A DNA stretch of 64,000 nt from Paracoccaceae bacterium (GTDB lineage Bacteria; Pseudomonadota; Alphaproteobacteria; Rhodobacterales; Rhodobacteraceae), in NCBI GenBank assembly GCA_030750975.1, contig JASMHC010000009.1, forward strand, positions 62,001 through 126,000. Reading direction: 5' to 3'. Shown here one piece after another: positions 42,728 through 52,514 of this stretch. The stretch's first letter is position 1; the number at the start of each line of letters is the position of its first letter. The notes under the pieces are model-generated. The model did no database searches and was not told the origin of the DNA. It saw nothing but the letters and a program-made list of their open reading frames with translations. The position numbers were made by a program, and so were the translations under genes.

Positions 42728-44190
42728 TACTCGGCCGCCTTCACCTCGAAGCCTTTTTCGATCATGTCCGAAGGTGCAACCGGATATTCGCCGCTAAAGC
42801 ATGCATCGCAATATTGCGGGCACTCGTCGTCGCGCCCCTTCGTTTCGCCGACCGCACGATAAAGGCCATCGAGCGAGATGAATTTCAAACTGTCCACTTC
42901 AAGATGCGCGCGCATCTCGTCTTCCGACATGGTCGCGGCCAGCAGTTTTTCACGCTGGGGCGTATCGACCCCATAGAAACACGGCCACGCTGTCGGGGGC
43001 GAAGCAATGCGGAAATGCACCTCGGCGGCGCCTGCATCCAGGATCATTTCCTTGATCTTCCGGCTGGTCGTCCCCCGCACCACGCTGTCATCCACCAGAA
43101 TGACCCGCTTGCCCTTGATCAGGGCGCGGTTGACGTTCAGCTTCAAACGCACACCCATATTGCGGATCTGTTCGGTCGGCTCGATAAAGGTGCGGCCCAT
43201 ATATTGGTTGCGCACGATGCCAAGACCAAAAGGAATGCCGCTTTCATGGGCATAGCCGATCGCCGCCGGGGTGCCGCTGTCGGGCACGGGGCAAACCAGA
43301 TCCGCCTCAACAGGATTTTCACGGGCCAGTTCCACGCCGATCTGACGGCGTGTCTCATAGACCGACTGCCCTTCGATAATGCTGTCGGGGCGCGAAAAAT
43401 ACACATGTTCGAAAATACAGAACCGTGAAGGCTGGGGCCGGAAGGGGAAATGGCTTTGAATGCCGCTTTCGGCGATCACCACCATCTCGCCGGGTTTGAT
43501 CTCGCGGACAAATTCCGCACCGATAATATCCAGCGCACAGGTTTCCGATGACAGTGCCCAGCCGTCTCCGATCTTGCCCAGAACCAGCGGACGCACGCCC
43601 AGCGGGTCGCGCACGCCGATCAGCTTGGTGCGGGTCATGGCAACGACCGAGAACGCCCCCTCGACGCGGCGCAATGCGTCTTCCATCCGTTCGGGGATGT
43701 TGCGCTGAAGCGAACGTGCCATCAGGTGGATAATGCATTCACTGTCGCTTGAGCTTTGAAAGATCGAGCCGCGCTCGATCAGCTCGCGTCTCAGCGCAAC
43801 GGCATTGGTGATATTGCCGTTATGGGCAATCGCCGCGCCACCCATCGAGAACTCGCCAAAAAAAGGCTGCACATCACGGATGGCAGCCCCTTTTGATCCA
43901 GCGGTGGAATAGCGCACATGGCCAATGGCCAGCGGACCGGGAAGGGTCTCCATCAGCGATTGCTTGGTGAAATTGTCGCGCACATAGCCAAACCGGCGGG
44001 CGTTGTTGAAACCCTTTTGCGGGCAATGGCTGACGATGCCTCCGGCTTCCTGACCGCGATGTTGCAGGGCATGAAGGCCAAGAGCGACGAAATTCGCCGC
44101 ATCTTGCACGCCGACGACGCCGAAAACGCCACATTCCTCTTTCAGTTTGTCATCATCGAAAGGGTGGGCGGGTGGCATATGCTTGGACAA
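42727..44190 (-). CDS. purF: Amidophosphoribosyltransferase
   Basis: 487 residues. Makes phosphoribosylamine from PRPP and glutamine, the first step of purine synthesis. After a short propeptide comes the catalytic cysteine at KEECGVFGVVG (C20); other glutaminase-domain marks are IGHVRYSTAGS and AIAHNGNITNA. The PRPP site is VILVDDSVVRGTTSRKI. Cysteines near CFYGVDTP and YCDACFSGEYP suit the iron-sulfur form known from Bacillus PurF. It lies downstream of cvpA, the classic neighbour, with the transporter remnant between them. Confidence 0.95.
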   Translation of the reverse strand: MSKHMPPAHPFDDDKLKEECGVFGVVGVQDAANFVALGLHALQHRGQEAGGIVSHCPQKGFNNARRFGYVRDNFTKQSLMETLPGPLAIGHVRYSTAGSKGAAIRDVQPFFGEFSMGGAAIAHNGNITNAVALRRELIERGSIFQSSSDSECIIHLMARSLQRNIPERMEDALRRVEGAFSVVAMTRTKLIGVRDPLGVRPLVLGKIGDGWALSSETCALDIIGAEFVREIKPGEMVVIAESGIQSHFPFRPQPSRFCIFEHVYFSRPDSIIEGQSVYETRRQIGVELARENPVEADLVCPVPDSGTPAAIGYAHESGIPFGLGIVRNQYMGRTFIEPTEQIRNMGVRLKLNVNRALIKGKRVILVDDSVVRGTTSRKIKEMILDAGAAEVHFRIASPPTAWPCFYGVDTPQREKLLAATMSEDEMRAHLEVDSLKFISLDGLYRAVGETKGRDDECPQYCDACFSGEYPVAPSDMIEKGFEVKAAE

Positions 44191-44265
44191 GGGGGCAGCT
44201 CCGAATCCAGATGTGAGTGTTCGTGCCCTCTCATAGTGGCATGAACGGAGCGTGTCACGGAAGTT

Positions 44266-44625
44266 TCATGAAGATTGCCCGCTTAATTTTCCGGTCTGAC
44301 CTGTGTGGGGGGTGGATTGCAGATGGCACTCTGGCGCGGTGGGTGATCTTCTTTCCTCCAACGCCTGACGCACGATCTGGAATGAAGACGACAAAAACAG
44401 CCCGGCCATGACGCTGGCAACAATCAGGTCCGGCCAGCCGGTGGCGGTTCCCCAAACGCCCAGCGCGGCGGCCATGACAGCAACGTTGCCTATGGCGTCA
44501 TTACGCGAACACAGCCACACGGACCGGACATTCGCGTCGCCGTCCTTGTATTTCATCAACAGCAGAACACTGGCCAGGTTTGCCGCCAATGGCTTACGCC
44601 TCACATGCCCCAACAAGTTCTTCAT
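44266..44625 (-). pseudogene. 5'-truncated cation transporter (CDF-like) remnant
   Basis: The open frame encodes 119 residues, of which ~12-85 (LAANLASVLLLMKYKDGDANVRSVWLCSRNDAIGNVAVMAAALG) match the C-terminal membrane half of small cation-diffusion transporters. The first membrane helices are absent, and the similarity begins exactly at the cvpA stop codon at about 44594, so the 5' part has been deleted or replaced. The first 11 codons overlap cvpA and are unlikely to be functional. The tail after residue 90 looks like non-coding sequence read through. Probably inactive. Confidence 0.7.
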
Positions 44626-45148
44626 ACTGGGCCGTGATCCAACCGAGCGCCTGCTCGGGGTCGCGGTCTTCGACCTGTTGGGTCACGTTGGCAAAGATTT
44701 TGGCCGAGCGGCTGTCATCCACCATTTCAACCGCCTGATTGGACATGATCGTGTCATAGGCAAAGAACGCCACGGCGACCAGAAGCCCGCCGCGCAGAAC
44801 GCCGAACAGAAAGCCCAGTCCCTGATCAACAGCACTGACTTTGGATTTCTGGATCAGGGTCGAGAAATAGGGGGTGATCAGCGACACGATCACCAGCGTC
44901 ACCGCAAACACAGCGGCAAAAGCGGCGACCATGGACAGTTCACAGCTATCGGTCAGAAGATCACCGATCACCGGGATTTCCGCGACAAGCGGTTCGACCT
45001 GCGGGGCAAAGGCAAAGGCGACCATACCCGCGACGACCCAGCCGAGGATGGCAAGGCTTTCGCGGACGACGCCGCGCGAAAAGGCCAGAATTGCAGACAG
45101 AATGATGACCGCCGCAACGATCGCATCTATCAAAGTAAAGCCGTCCAT
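44594..45148 (-). CDS. cvpA: CvpA-family membrane protein
   Basis: 184 residues with four predicted membrane helices (LIDAIVAAVIILSAILAFSRG, SLAILGWVVAGMVAFAFA, MVAAFAAVFAVTLVIVSLI, GLLVAVAFFAYDTI). Genes of this family precede purF in many proteobacteria and are linked to colicin V production, envelope stability and purine gene expression. Here it is separated from purF by the transporter remnant, which starts at its stop codon. radA lies upstream with a 25-bp gap. Confidence 0.9.
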   Translation of the reverse strand: MDGFTLIDAIVAAVIILSAILAFSRGVVRESLAILGWVVAGMVAFAFAPQVEPLVAEIPVIGDLLTDSCELSMVAAFAAVFAVTLVIVSLITPYFSTLIQKSKVSAVDQGLGFLFGVLRGGLLVAVAFFAYDTIMSNQAVEMVDDSRSAKIFANVTQQVEDRDPEQALGWITAQYEELVGACEA

Positions 45149-45173
45149 GTTTTTCCTGCCTTGCTGTCTTGCG

Positions 45174-46538
45174 CTACCCTGCGCCGAAAACCTCGCCTAC
45201 AAATCCGGTCAGGTCGCCCATCTGACGCAGGCTGAGACCGGCACCGGTTCCGGTTTTGCCCCCGGACGGAACCATGGCCGACGTGAAACCAAGTTTTTGC
45301 GCTTCTTTCAACCTGTTTTCGGTCTGGCTTGCGGGTCTGAGAGCGCCAGAAAGCGAAATTTCCCCGAAAACAACGCAATCGGCGGGTAAAGCGGCGTCTT
45401 CCCGCGCACTCAACAATGCGGCCGCAACGGCAAGATCTGCTGCGGGTTCGGAAATTTTGATGCCGCCCGCGACGTTGAGATAGACATCGAGACCGGTAAA
45501 CGGGATGCCGCAACGTGCCTCGAGCACGGCCAAAATCATCGCCAGACGCCCGCCGTCCCAGCCCAGGACGCTGCGCCGTGACTGGCTGTGGGGGGAAGGG
45601 GCGACCAGCGCCTGAAATTCGCACAGCACGGGGCGGGTGCCTTCGATCCCGGCAAAAACCGCCGATCCGGGGGCGGGTTCTCCGCGTTCCGACAAAAACA
45701 GGGCCGAAGGGTTGGCGACCTCGGCCAGCCCTTTTCCGGTCATCTCGAACACGCCGATTTCGTCGGCGGGACCGAAGCGGTTCTTGACCGCGCGCAGGAT
45801 GCGGAACTGATGGCCGCGTTCGCCTTCGAAATACAGCACTGTGTCGACCATATGTTCCACCACGCGGGGACCGGCGATCTGGCCTTCCTTGGTGACATGG
45901 CCGACAAGGATCACCGCCGTTCCGGTGCGTTTGGCAAAGGTCGTCAGCTCATGGGCCGAGGCGCGGACCTGAGAGACGCTGCCCGGCGCGGATTCGACAT
46001 TGTCCAGCCACATGGTCTGGATGGAATCGATGATCGCAAGGTCGGGCTTTTCAGCCTCGAGCGTGGTCAGGATATCCCTTAGATTGGTTTCAGAGGCAAG
46101 CTTGACAGGGCTGTCCGCAAGGCCAAGACGCTGTGCCCGCAGCCGCACCTGTGCGCTGGCTTCCTCGCCCGAGACATAGACCGTTCGGGTGCCCCGTGCT
46201 GCGAATTTTGCCGCGGCCTGCAACAGCAGCGTCGATTTGCCGATGCCGGGATCGCCGCCGACCAGAACGGCCGAGGCATTCACCAAACCGCCGCCCAGCA
46301 CACGGTCGAGTTCTTTCAGGTCCGATTGGTTGCGCGGGGGCGGGGCTTCCTGGGTGCTCAGGTCGTGCAAAGGCACCCTGGCCCCGCGTTTTGCCCCCAG
46401 CGATTTGGCGGACGGGCCAGCCGAAAGCGGTTTTTCTTCGACAATGGTATTCCATTCGCCGCAAGCGTCGCAACGCCCCGACCATTTCGAGAATGACGCG
46501 CCACAGGCGGTGCAGGTGTAGGAAAGCGATTTGGCCAT
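45174..46538 (-). CDS. radA: DNA repair protein RadA
   Basis: 454 residues. A four-cysteine zinc finger (YTCTACGASFSKWSGRCDACGEWNT) is followed by a RecA-like ATPase with Walker A GGDPGIGKSTLL and Walker B LAIIDSIQTMW, the RadA hallmark KNRFG (AVKNRFGPADEIG), and a Lon-type C-terminal domain (GGIKISEPAADLAVAAALLSA). RadA processes branched recombination intermediates. Length is normal. It is in the leftward run above cvpA. Confidence 0.96.
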   Translation of the reverse strand: MAKSLSYTCTACGASFSKWSGRCDACGEWNTIVEEKPLSAGPSAKSLGAKRGARVPLHDLSTQEAPPPRNQSDLKELDRVLGGGLVNASAVLVGGDPGIGKSTLLLQAAAKFAARGTRTVYVSGEEASAQVRLRAQRLGLADSPVKLASETNLRDILTTLEAEKPDLAIIDSIQTMWLDNVESAPGSVSQVRASAHELTTFAKRTGTAVILVGHVTKEGQIAGPRVVEHMVDTVLYFEGERGHQFRILRAVKNRFGPADEIGVFEMTGKGLAEVANPSALFLSERGEPAPGSAVFAGIEGTRPVLCEFQALVAPSPHSQSRRSVLGWDGGRLAMILAVLEARCGIPFTGLDVYLNVAGGIKISEPAADLAVAAALLSAREDAALPADCVVFGEISLSGALRPASQTENRLKEAQKLGFTSAMVPSGGKTGTGAGLSLRQMGDLTGFVGEVFGAG

Positions 46539-46606
46539 GGTGACGTGATGCCTGAAGCTGCACGGGGTGGCAAATGGTTTCGCCGCGCGTGCCGCGCGTC
46601 GATGTG

Positions 46607-46678
46607 GGTGGGGGCGCTGCCCCCCACCAGCCGCAGAGCGGCTGGTTTCCCCCCGAAGTTTTTTTGAAAAGATGAAAT
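46607..46678. repeat. Tandem hairpins and a shared A/T motif between mlaF and radA
   Basis: One G/C hairpin (46607-46628, GGTGGGGGC against GCCCCCCACC), then CCAGCCGC/GCGGCTGG (46627-46645), then GAAGTTTTTTTGAAAAGAT (46655 on). The last motif recurs at 53236 next to pyrC. The block lies just after the mlaF stop and may end that transcript. Confidence 0.5.
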
Positions 46679-46716
46679 GCAGAGGTTGTTTCCCATGATT
46701 TTGGGGAAACTATAGC

Positions 46717-47463
46717 CTACCGCACCGTCTCGATCGGTCCCTCGGCCCGCCCGTTGATGAACTGGTCGAGGTAAGGATCGCCCGCGCTGTCGATCTGGTC
46801 CACGGGGCCGACCCAGCGGATTTTGCCGGCGTGCAGCATCGCCACCTGATCGGCAATCGCCCGGACCGAGGTCATGTCGTGGGTGATGGTGATCGCGGTC
46901 GCGCCCATCTCGGACACAATCTCGCGGATCAGCGCGTTGATGACACCCGCCATGATCGGGTCCAACCCCGTGGTAGGTTCGTCAAAGAAAATCACCTGAG
47001 GATCGGCGCAGATCGCACGGGCCAGGCTGACCCGTTTTTGCATCCCGCCCGAAAGCTCGGCCGGAAACAGATCGGCGGTTTCCGGCGTCAGACCCACGCG
47101 GCGCAGCTTTTCGATGGCGATCTCTTTCGCCTCATTCAGCGGCCGCGCCAGCGATCCGCGCAGCAGGCGGAAGGCGACGTTTTGCCAGACGGGCAGGCTG
47201 TCAAACAGCGCCCCGCCCTGGAACAGCATGCCGAATGTGTCCAGAAACGCTTCGCGATTGGCCGCGTCCAGCAGCTTGCCGCCAACGGTGATCTCGCCCC
47301 GGTCAGGCACCACCAGACCGAGGATGCATTTCAGCAGCACCGATTTGCCGGTGCCCGAGCCGCCGATCACCACAAGCGACTGGCCTTTTGGAACCTCAAG
47401 GTTGATCCCTTGCAGCACTGGCTTTTCGCCAAACGACTTATGCACATCCCGAAGCGTGATCAT
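46717..47463 (-). CDS. ABC transporter ATP-binding protein, MlaF-like
   Basis: 248 residues with Walker A VIGGSGTGKSVLLK, Q-loop LFQGGALFDSLPVWQNVAF, signature AELSGGMQKRVSLARAI and Walker B VIFFDEPTTGLDP. The MlaF/Ttg2A form of the signature and Q-loop places it in the retrograde phospholipid or toluene-resistance group. It overlaps the MlaE-like permease by 4 bp. No MlaD or MlaC gene is in this window. Confidence 0.9.
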   Translation of the reverse strand: MITLRDVHKSFGEKPVLQGINLEVPKGQSLVVIGGSGTGKSVLLKCILGLVVPDRGEITVGGKLLDAANREAFLDTFGMLFQGGALFDSLPVWQNVAFRLLRGSLARPLNEAKEIAIEKLRRVGLTPETADLFPAELSGGMQKRVSLARAICADPQVIFFDEPTTGLDPIMAGVINALIREIVSEMGATAITITHDMTSVRAIADQVAMLHAGKIRWVGPVDQIDSAGDPYLDQFINGRAEGPIETVR

Positions 47464-48242
47464 GTGGTGAAAAACGCCTCGGTCAGGATGAAGTTTGACG
47501 CAAGGATCAGCACGCTGGCGCTGACCACCGCCGCTTTGGTGGCGCGGCCCACGCCTTGTGCGCCGCGGCCCGAATTCATGCCGTGATAGCAGCCCATCAG
47601 CGCCACGATAAAGCCGAACACCGCGCCTTTGACAAGGCCCGAGGCCACGTCCCAGAATTCCAGATAATCCACGGTGTTGTCCATATAGGTGGCAGGGTTG
47701 AAGCCCAGCCGGGTGACGCCCACCAGATAGCCGCCGAAAATACCGATTGAATCGCCGACCGCCACCAGGACCGGCACCGACAGGGTGGCCGCCAGCAGGC
47801 GGGGCATGGTCAGGTATTTCATCGGGTTGGTCGAGAGTGTCACCAGCGCGTCGATCTGCTCGGTCACTTTCATGGTGCCGATTTCGGCGGCGATCGAGCT
47901 GGCGACACGGGCTGCCACCATCAGACCGCCCAGAACGGGGCCAAGTTCGCGCACCATGCCGATGGCGACAATCGAGGGCACCACGCTTTCCGCCTGAAAG
48001 CGCGATCCGCCGGCGTAGATTTGCAGCGCCAGGGCACCGCCGGTGAAAAGCGCGGTCAGACCCACCACCGGAAGCGAAAGCCAGCCGATATTGATCAGCG
48101 CGAGGAAAAATTCGCGCGGGTAAAAGGGCGGGCGAAACAGGTGGCTGACGGCATTGCCGGTAAAGATCGACACCCGCCCGACCGCGGCCAGCATGGCCAG
48201 AAAGGATCGGCCCAGAAGGGCCAGGGGGGTGGTTATGCTCAT
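47460..48242 (-). CDS. ABC transporter permease, MlaE-like
   Basis: 260 residues with five or so membrane helices. Family marks are [63 protein letters not shown] and [32 protein letters not shown], the MlaE domain. With the downstream ATPase it likely moves phospholipids between inner and outer membranes. It overlaps alr by 4 bp, so alr-mlaE-mlaF form one coupled unit. Confidence 0.92.
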   Translation of the reverse strand: MSITTPLALLGRSFLAMLAAVGRVSIFTGNAVSHLFRPPFYPREFFLALINIGWLSLPVVGLTALFTGGALALQIYAGGSRFQAESVVPSIVAIGMVRELGPVLGGLMVAARVASSIAAEIGTMKVTEQIDALVTLSTNPMKYLTMPRLLAATLSVPVLVAVGDSIGIFGGYLVGVTRLGFNPATYMDNTVDYLEFWDVASGLVKGAVFGFIVALMGCYHGMNSGRGAQGVGRATKAAVVSASVLILASNFILTEAFFTT

Positions 48243-49282
48243 GTGCTTAGGTACTCGCGCTTGTAGCGATGGCCCAGCGAGGTGAGGATTTCATAGCCGA
48301 TTGTACCGGCGTTTTCGGCCAGAATATCGACCGTCTGGACCGGGGTCAGCAAGTCGAGCGTGTCGGGGATTTCGGACAGGCCGGTGACATCGACGCCGAT
48401 CATGTCCATCGAGATGCGGCCGACTATGGGGCAGGTTTGATCCCCCGCATGAAGCACCGTTTTCGCACCCATTGCGCGGATTATGCCGTCGGCATAGCCG
48501 CCTGCGATTGTGGCAATCCGGCTTGGGCGCCGGGCGGTCCATGTGTTGGAATAGCCAACGGTTTCGCCGATGGCGACATCGCGGGTCTGGATCACGGGGA
48601 TCGAAAGGGTCACGACCGGGGCGGCATCCGTAAACGGGAAACCGCCGTAAAGGCCGACACCGGGGCGGGTGATGTTGAAGTGATAGTCCGGTCCCATCAG
48701 GATGCCGCCCGTGGCCCCAAGCGACAAGGGCACGTCCAGCCCGCCCGTCATCTGCCGGAAGGCGGCCAATTGCGACGGGTTCATGGCATGGTCGGGTTCA
48801 TCGGCGCAGGCCAGATGGGACATGATCATCTCCGGCCCCTTGGCCACAACGCCCGCGCGGGCGCTTGCCCATTCGTCAGGCTCAAGCCCAAGCCGGTTCA
48901 TGCCGGTATCCAGCTGCACGCCAAAAGGGTGATCGGGCAGGGCATTGAAATGGCGGTTGATCTGGTCGTGCGAATTCAGCATCGGGATCAGCTGCAAGGC
49001 GCGGATCAGATCCGTGTCGCCTGCCATATGGCCCGAGAAGACGCAAATCCGCGCGTCCGGCCCGACGGCTTGCCGGACGGCGGCGGCCTCTTCCGCGGCG
49101 GCGACAAAGAACCGGCGGGCGCCGATATCGTAAAGCGCCCTGGACACGCGCCCGCTGTCCAGGCCATAGCCATCCGCCTTGACCACGGCCGAGGTTTCCA
49201 CACCGGCACCGGACATGGCATCCAGCGCCTGCCAGTTGCGCTGAACGGCACCAAGATCGATTTTCAGGCTTGCTGTGCTCAT
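48239..49282 (-). CDS. alr: Alanine racemase
   Basis: 347 residues. Makes D-alanine for peptidoglycan. The PLP lysine is in [20 protein letters not shown]; the HMxT-like and GLYGGFPF segments, and the C-terminal [14 protein letters not shown], fit the fold-type III enzyme. The start at 49282 ([14 protein letters not shown]) follows AAGGGC; the longer frame to 49360 has no support. It heads the leftward alr-mlaE-mlaF set and is divergent from cobS. Confidence 0.9.
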   Translation of the reverse strand: MSTASLKIDLGAVQRNWQALDAMSGAGVETSAVVKADGYGLDSGRVSRALYDIGARRFFVAAAEEAAAVRQAVGPDARICVFSGHMAGDTDLIRALQLIPMLNSHDQINRHFNALPDHPFGVQLDTGMNRLGLEPDEWASARAGVVAKGPEMIMSHLACADEPDHAMNPSQLAAFRQMTGGLDVPLSLGATGGILMGPDYHFNITRPGVGLYGGFPFTDAAPVVTLSIPVIQTRDVAIGETVGYSNTWTARRPSRIATIAGGYADGIIRAMGAKTVLHAGDQTCPIVGRISMDMIGVDVTGLSEIPDTLDLLTPVQTVDILAENAGTIGYEILTSLGHRYKREYLST

Positions 49283-49442
49283 GCTGCCCTTGTTGGGCAA
49301 TGCGTCCGAAAGGGTCAAGGGGAATTGCCCTGACGCGGCAACATGGTATGAGAATGGCAACGCATAAGAACATCAACAGATTTTGCGCGTTTCACCACAA
49401 AGCCTGTCTTAACAATATGGTGAAACCTTTCAGGAGACGCAT

Positions 49443-50195
49443 ATGGCAACCCGCGACGAATTCTACTCGGCCCTGCGATTTATGACCCGCCTGCCGGTGC
49501 CCGATACGGTCGAACATAGCGATGAAAGCTTTGCCCGCTCGGCGCGGTTCTATCCGGCGGTGGGGCTGGTGGTGGGTGGTATCGCGGGGATCAGCTATTA
49601 CCTGCTGGGCATGATCTTTCCTGAAAACGTGGCCACCTTCCTGTGCATCATTATCGCGGTGGGCCTGACCGGCGCGCTGCACGAAGACGGCCTTGCTGAT
49701 ACGGTTGACGGTTTGTTCGGCGGCAGGGACAGGGACAGCATGCTGGCGATCATGCGTGACAGCCATGTTGGTGTGTTCGGGATGATCGCGGTTTTTTTCG
49801 TGGTGGCGCTGAAATGGTCGGCCTTGTTCGAATGGCCCAGCTGGTCGGTGGTCTGGGTGGTTGTGGCCGGCCATGTGATCAGCCGCCATGCCATTGTCGA
49901 GATTATTGCGCGGTATGATTATGCCCGCGCGGAGAGCGCGAAATTCTCGCGGCCCGCTGTGGCGGATGACGACCTGACCTATGCGCGTCTTTGGACCCTT
50001 GGCGTTGTTGTTGCCGCGCTGTTTCTTGTCGGGATTACCGAGACCCTGATCGGGATCGCGCTGGCCGTGGTGGCTGTGATGGTTCTGTCCCGTGCCTTTG
50101 TGCGCAAGATCGGCGGGTATACCGGTGATTGCCTGGGCGCGACGCAACAGGTGGCGGAAGTGGCGTTTTTACTGGGTGTCGTCGCTTGGCTCTGA
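49443..50195 (+). CDS. cobS: Adenosylcobinamide-GDP ribazoletransferase
   Basis: 250 residues, an inner-membrane enzyme that joins adenosylcobinamide-GDP with alpha-ribazole to give adenosylcobalamin (phosphate). Conserved segments are ALRFMTRLPVP, LHEDGLADTVDGLFGGRDRDSMLAIMRDSHVGVFG and GYTGDCLGATQQVAEV, with several membrane helices between. An AGGAGACG site precedes the ATG. The alpha-ribazole phosphatase gene overlaps its 3' end. No cobalamin riboswitch was recognised in the 160-bp gap to alr. Confidence 0.94.
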   Translation: MATRDEFYSALRFMTRLPVPDTVEHSDESFARSARFYPAVGLVVGGIAGISYYLLGMIFPENVATFLCIIIAVGLTGALHEDGLADTVDGLFGGRDRDSMLAIMRDSHVGVFGMIAVFFVVALKWSALFEWPSWSVVWVVVAGHVISRHAIVEIIARYDYARAESAKFSRPAVADDDLTYARLWTLGVVVAALFLVGITETLIGIALAVVAVMVLSRAFVRKIGGYTGDCLGATQQVAEVAFLLGVVAWL

Positions 50196-50695
50196 CCTTT
50201 CTGCGCCACACCACGCCGGATGTGGCCAAAGGGGTCTGCTATGGGCGGACGGATCTGGGATTGGCGGATAGTTTTGACGAAGAACTGAAGCAGGTGCTGG
50301 ATACGGTGCCGAAGGCCAGCCGCATCGTGACCAGCCCGCTTACCCGCTGCCGTAGGCTGGCAGAACGACTGTCTCAAGCGCATGGGCCTAAGGCGGAGGT
50401 TCTGGTCGGTCTGACCGAGATGGATTTCGGGCGCTGGGAAATGGTGCCATGGAGCGACATCCCGCGCAATGAGCTGGACATCTGGGCCGCCGATTTCATG
50501 GGGGCGCGTCCGCACGGGGGGGAAAGCGTGGGCATGCTGCGGGATCGGGTGGCCGAGGTGTTGGACGGCTTGTCTGACGATACGCTGGTCGTCACCCATT
50601 CCGGCGTGATCCGCGCAGCCGCTGTGGTGTGCGGGCATCCCGACGGGTGGGAGATTGATGTGAGATTCGGCGGGTATGTGAAGATGGGTGCATAG
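50186..50695 (+). CDS. cobC: Histidine phosphatase, probable alpha-ribazole phosphatase
   Basis: About 169 residues. The phosphoglycerate-mutase/histidine-phosphatase motif LTFLRHTTPDVAKGVCYGRTDLGL has the CobC-type CYGRTD signature, and TLVVTHSGVIRAA supplies the second histidine. It removes the phosphate of alpha-ribazole or of cobalamin phosphate. I start it at a TTG at 50186, overlapping cobS by 10 bp; an ATG at 50129 in the same frame would add 19 non-homologous residues. Its stop codon lies inside the loop of a REP-like palindrome. Confidence 0.85.
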   Translation: MALTFLRHTTPDVAKGVCYGRTDLGLADSFDEELKQVLDTVPKASRIVTSPLTRCRRLAERLSQAHGPKAEVLVGLTEMDFGRWEMVPWSDIPRNELDIWAADFMGARPHGGESVGMLRDRVAEVLDGLSDDTLVVTHSGVIRAAAVVCGHPDGWEIDVRFGGYVKMGA

Positions 50696-50707
50696 CACCC
50701 ATCCTAC
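50683..50707 (+). repeat. REP-like palindrome, copy C
   Basis: GATGGGTG, CATAG, CACCCATCCTAC. The loop contains the TAG stop codon of cobC. Confidence 0.6.
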
Positions 50708-50826
50708 AGCCCGCCGCTTTTGAAAGCCTGCGCCGGTAAGAGGGTGCGGGCAGTGATTGGCTAGATTAATTGCAATCCAAGAACGGGTTTGCGCCACCCC
50801 GCGGGCAGGCGCTTGCGCGGCTCGGA

Positions 50827-52311
50827 TTAAAACTCGCCCGCGCCCTGTTGCCACGGTTTCACGAGGTTGCCAAAGCGGGTGAATTGCGCCTCGAATGACA
50901 GTTCCACTGTGCCGATGGGGCCGTGGCGCTGCTTGCCGATAATCACCTCGGCCTTGCCGTGCAGACGCTCCATATCCTCGCGCCATTTTTCCATCGCGGC
51001 CAGATCGTCGTCGCCGGGTTTTTCACGCTCTTTGTAATATTCGCCGCGATAGACAAACATCACCACATCGGCGTCCTGTTCGATCGAGCCGGATTCGCGC
51101 AGGTCCGAAAGCTGGGGCCGCTTGTCGTCGCGGTTTTCCACCTGACGGCTAAGCTGTGACAGGGCGATGACGGGGATGTCCAGCTCTTTGGCGATGGCTT
51201 TCAGCCCCATGGAAATCTCGCCGATTTCCTGCACCCGGTTGTCCGAAGTGCCGCGCACCAGTTGCAGATAGTCGATGATCAGCAGGTCCAGCCCGTGGGT
51301 GCGCTTCAACCGCCTTGCCCGGGCAGCCAGTTGGGCAATCGGGATGGCGGCGGTGTCGTCGATATAAAGCGGGCAGGCCTCGAGCGTTTTGGCGGCCTCG
51401 ACAAAGCGGCGGAATTCCTCTTCGGTCATGTCGCCCTGCCGGATTTTGTGCGAGGATATTTCCGACGCCTCGGCCAGAATGCGGCCCGCCAGCTGTTCGG
51501 CGCTCATCTCGAGTGAGAAAAAGCCAACCACCCCGCCGTCAATCGCGCCGTCGCTGCCATCGGGCATTTTGCCCTTCTTATAGGCTTTGGCGACATTGTA
51601 GGCGATGTTGGTCGCCAACGAGGTTTTGCCCATCGAGGGGCGACCGGCGAGGATCAGAAGATCGGATTTGTGCAAGCCACCCAGCTTGCCGTCCAGATCG
51701 ATCAACTGGGTCGGAATGCCCGCCAGCCCGCCGTCGCGCTGATAGGCGGCGTTGGCGACATTGACCGCATCGGTGACAGCCCGCAGGAAGGATTGAAAAC
51801 CGCTTTCCGCCTGGCCTTGCTCGGCCAGCTGATAAAGCTTTTGTTCGGCCTCGACGATTTGTTCTTTGGGTTCGCTATCCACATCAACGCGGGCCGCCTT
51901 GGCCGAGATATCCTTGCCGACGGAAATCAGCTCGCGCCGGATGGCCATGTCATAGATCATCTGCGCATAGTCCCGCGCCGCGAAAGACGAGATGGCCGCG
52001 CCCGCCAGACGGACCAGATAGGCCGGGCCGCCAAGCTCTTTCAGACCTTCGTCGTCTTCCAAAAACGCCTTCAGCGTGACCGGCGACGCCAGATTGTTCT
52101 TGGCGATGCGCTGGGCCGCGATGTCAAAAATCCGCTGATGCACCGGTTCGTAGAAATGCTCGCCCCGGATGATCGCCGCCACCCGGTCGAAAATATCGTT
52201 ATTGGTCAGAATAGCGCCCAGAAGCTGTTGCTCAGCCTCGATGGAATGCGGCATCGGCATGGCTTGCTCAATGTCCGAACCGGTCGGATTGAATACCGAA
52301 ATCTCGTTCAT
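50827..52311 (-). CDS. dnaB: Replicative DNA helicase
   Basis: 494 residues. The N-terminal DnaB domain (PHSIEAEQQLLGAILTNNDIFDRVAAII) is followed by a RecA-like motor with Walker A LAGRPSMGKTSLATNIAYN, Walker B LDLLIIDYLQLVRG and the late SDLRESGSIEQDADVVMFVYRGEYY. It unwinds DNA at the replication fork as a hexamer. Length is usual. There is no intein or insertion. It stands alone, leftward, with a 200-bp promoter region. Confidence 0.96.
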   Translation of the reverse strand: MNEISVFNPTGSDIEQAMPMPHSIEAEQQLLGAILTNNDIFDRVAAIIRGEHFYEPVHQRIFDIAAQRIAKNNLASPVTLKAFLEDDEGLKELGGPAYLVRLAGAAISSFAARDYAQMIYDMAIRRELISVGKDISAKAARVDVDSEPKEQIVEAEQKLYQLAEQGQAESGFQSFLRAVTDAVNVANAAYQRDGGLAGIPTQLIDLDGKLGGLHKSDLLILAGRPSMGKTSLATNIAYNVAKAYKKGKMPDGSDGAIDGGVVGFFSLEMSAEQLAGRILAEASEISSHKIRQGDMTEEEFRRFVEAAKTLEACPLYIDDTAAIPIAQLAARARRLKRTHGLDLLIIDYLQLVRGTSDNRVQEIGEISMGLKAIAKELDIPVIALSQLSRQVENRDDKRPQLSDLRESGSIEQDADVVMFVYRGEYYKEREKPGDDDLAAMEKWREDMERLHGKAEVIIGKQRHGPIGTVELSFEAQFTRFGNLVKPWQQGAGEF

Positions 52312-52460
52312 TTTTGTCCCCGTTTATTGCCGTCCAGTTAGCGGATCGGAAGGGTTGAGGGCAACTTGTATGTTTCTGTGCAAAGCCTGTGGATAAGCCC
52401 AAACATAGCTGATTTTGGGGTAAGATCGCCCGATTTGCCGATATATAGTAGCATTAAAGC

Positions 52461-52494
52461 AAAACCCTGCGGAAAAAAATTCCCGCAGGGTTTT
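52461..52494. terminator. Bidirectional intrinsic terminator after pyrE
   Basis: AAAACCCTGCGG and CCGCAGGGTTTT pair perfectly (12 bp) around a 10-base loop; a T-run is present on both strands. It follows the leftward pyrC-pyrE genes by 20 bp. Confidence 0.85.
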
Positions 52495-52514
52495 CGATTT
52501 GTTAACCGATTGGG

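Noticed and set aside
49283-49442. Cobalamin riboswitch before cobS
   Set aside because: The 160-bp gap shows no B12-box-like sequence and is too short for the full aptamer.
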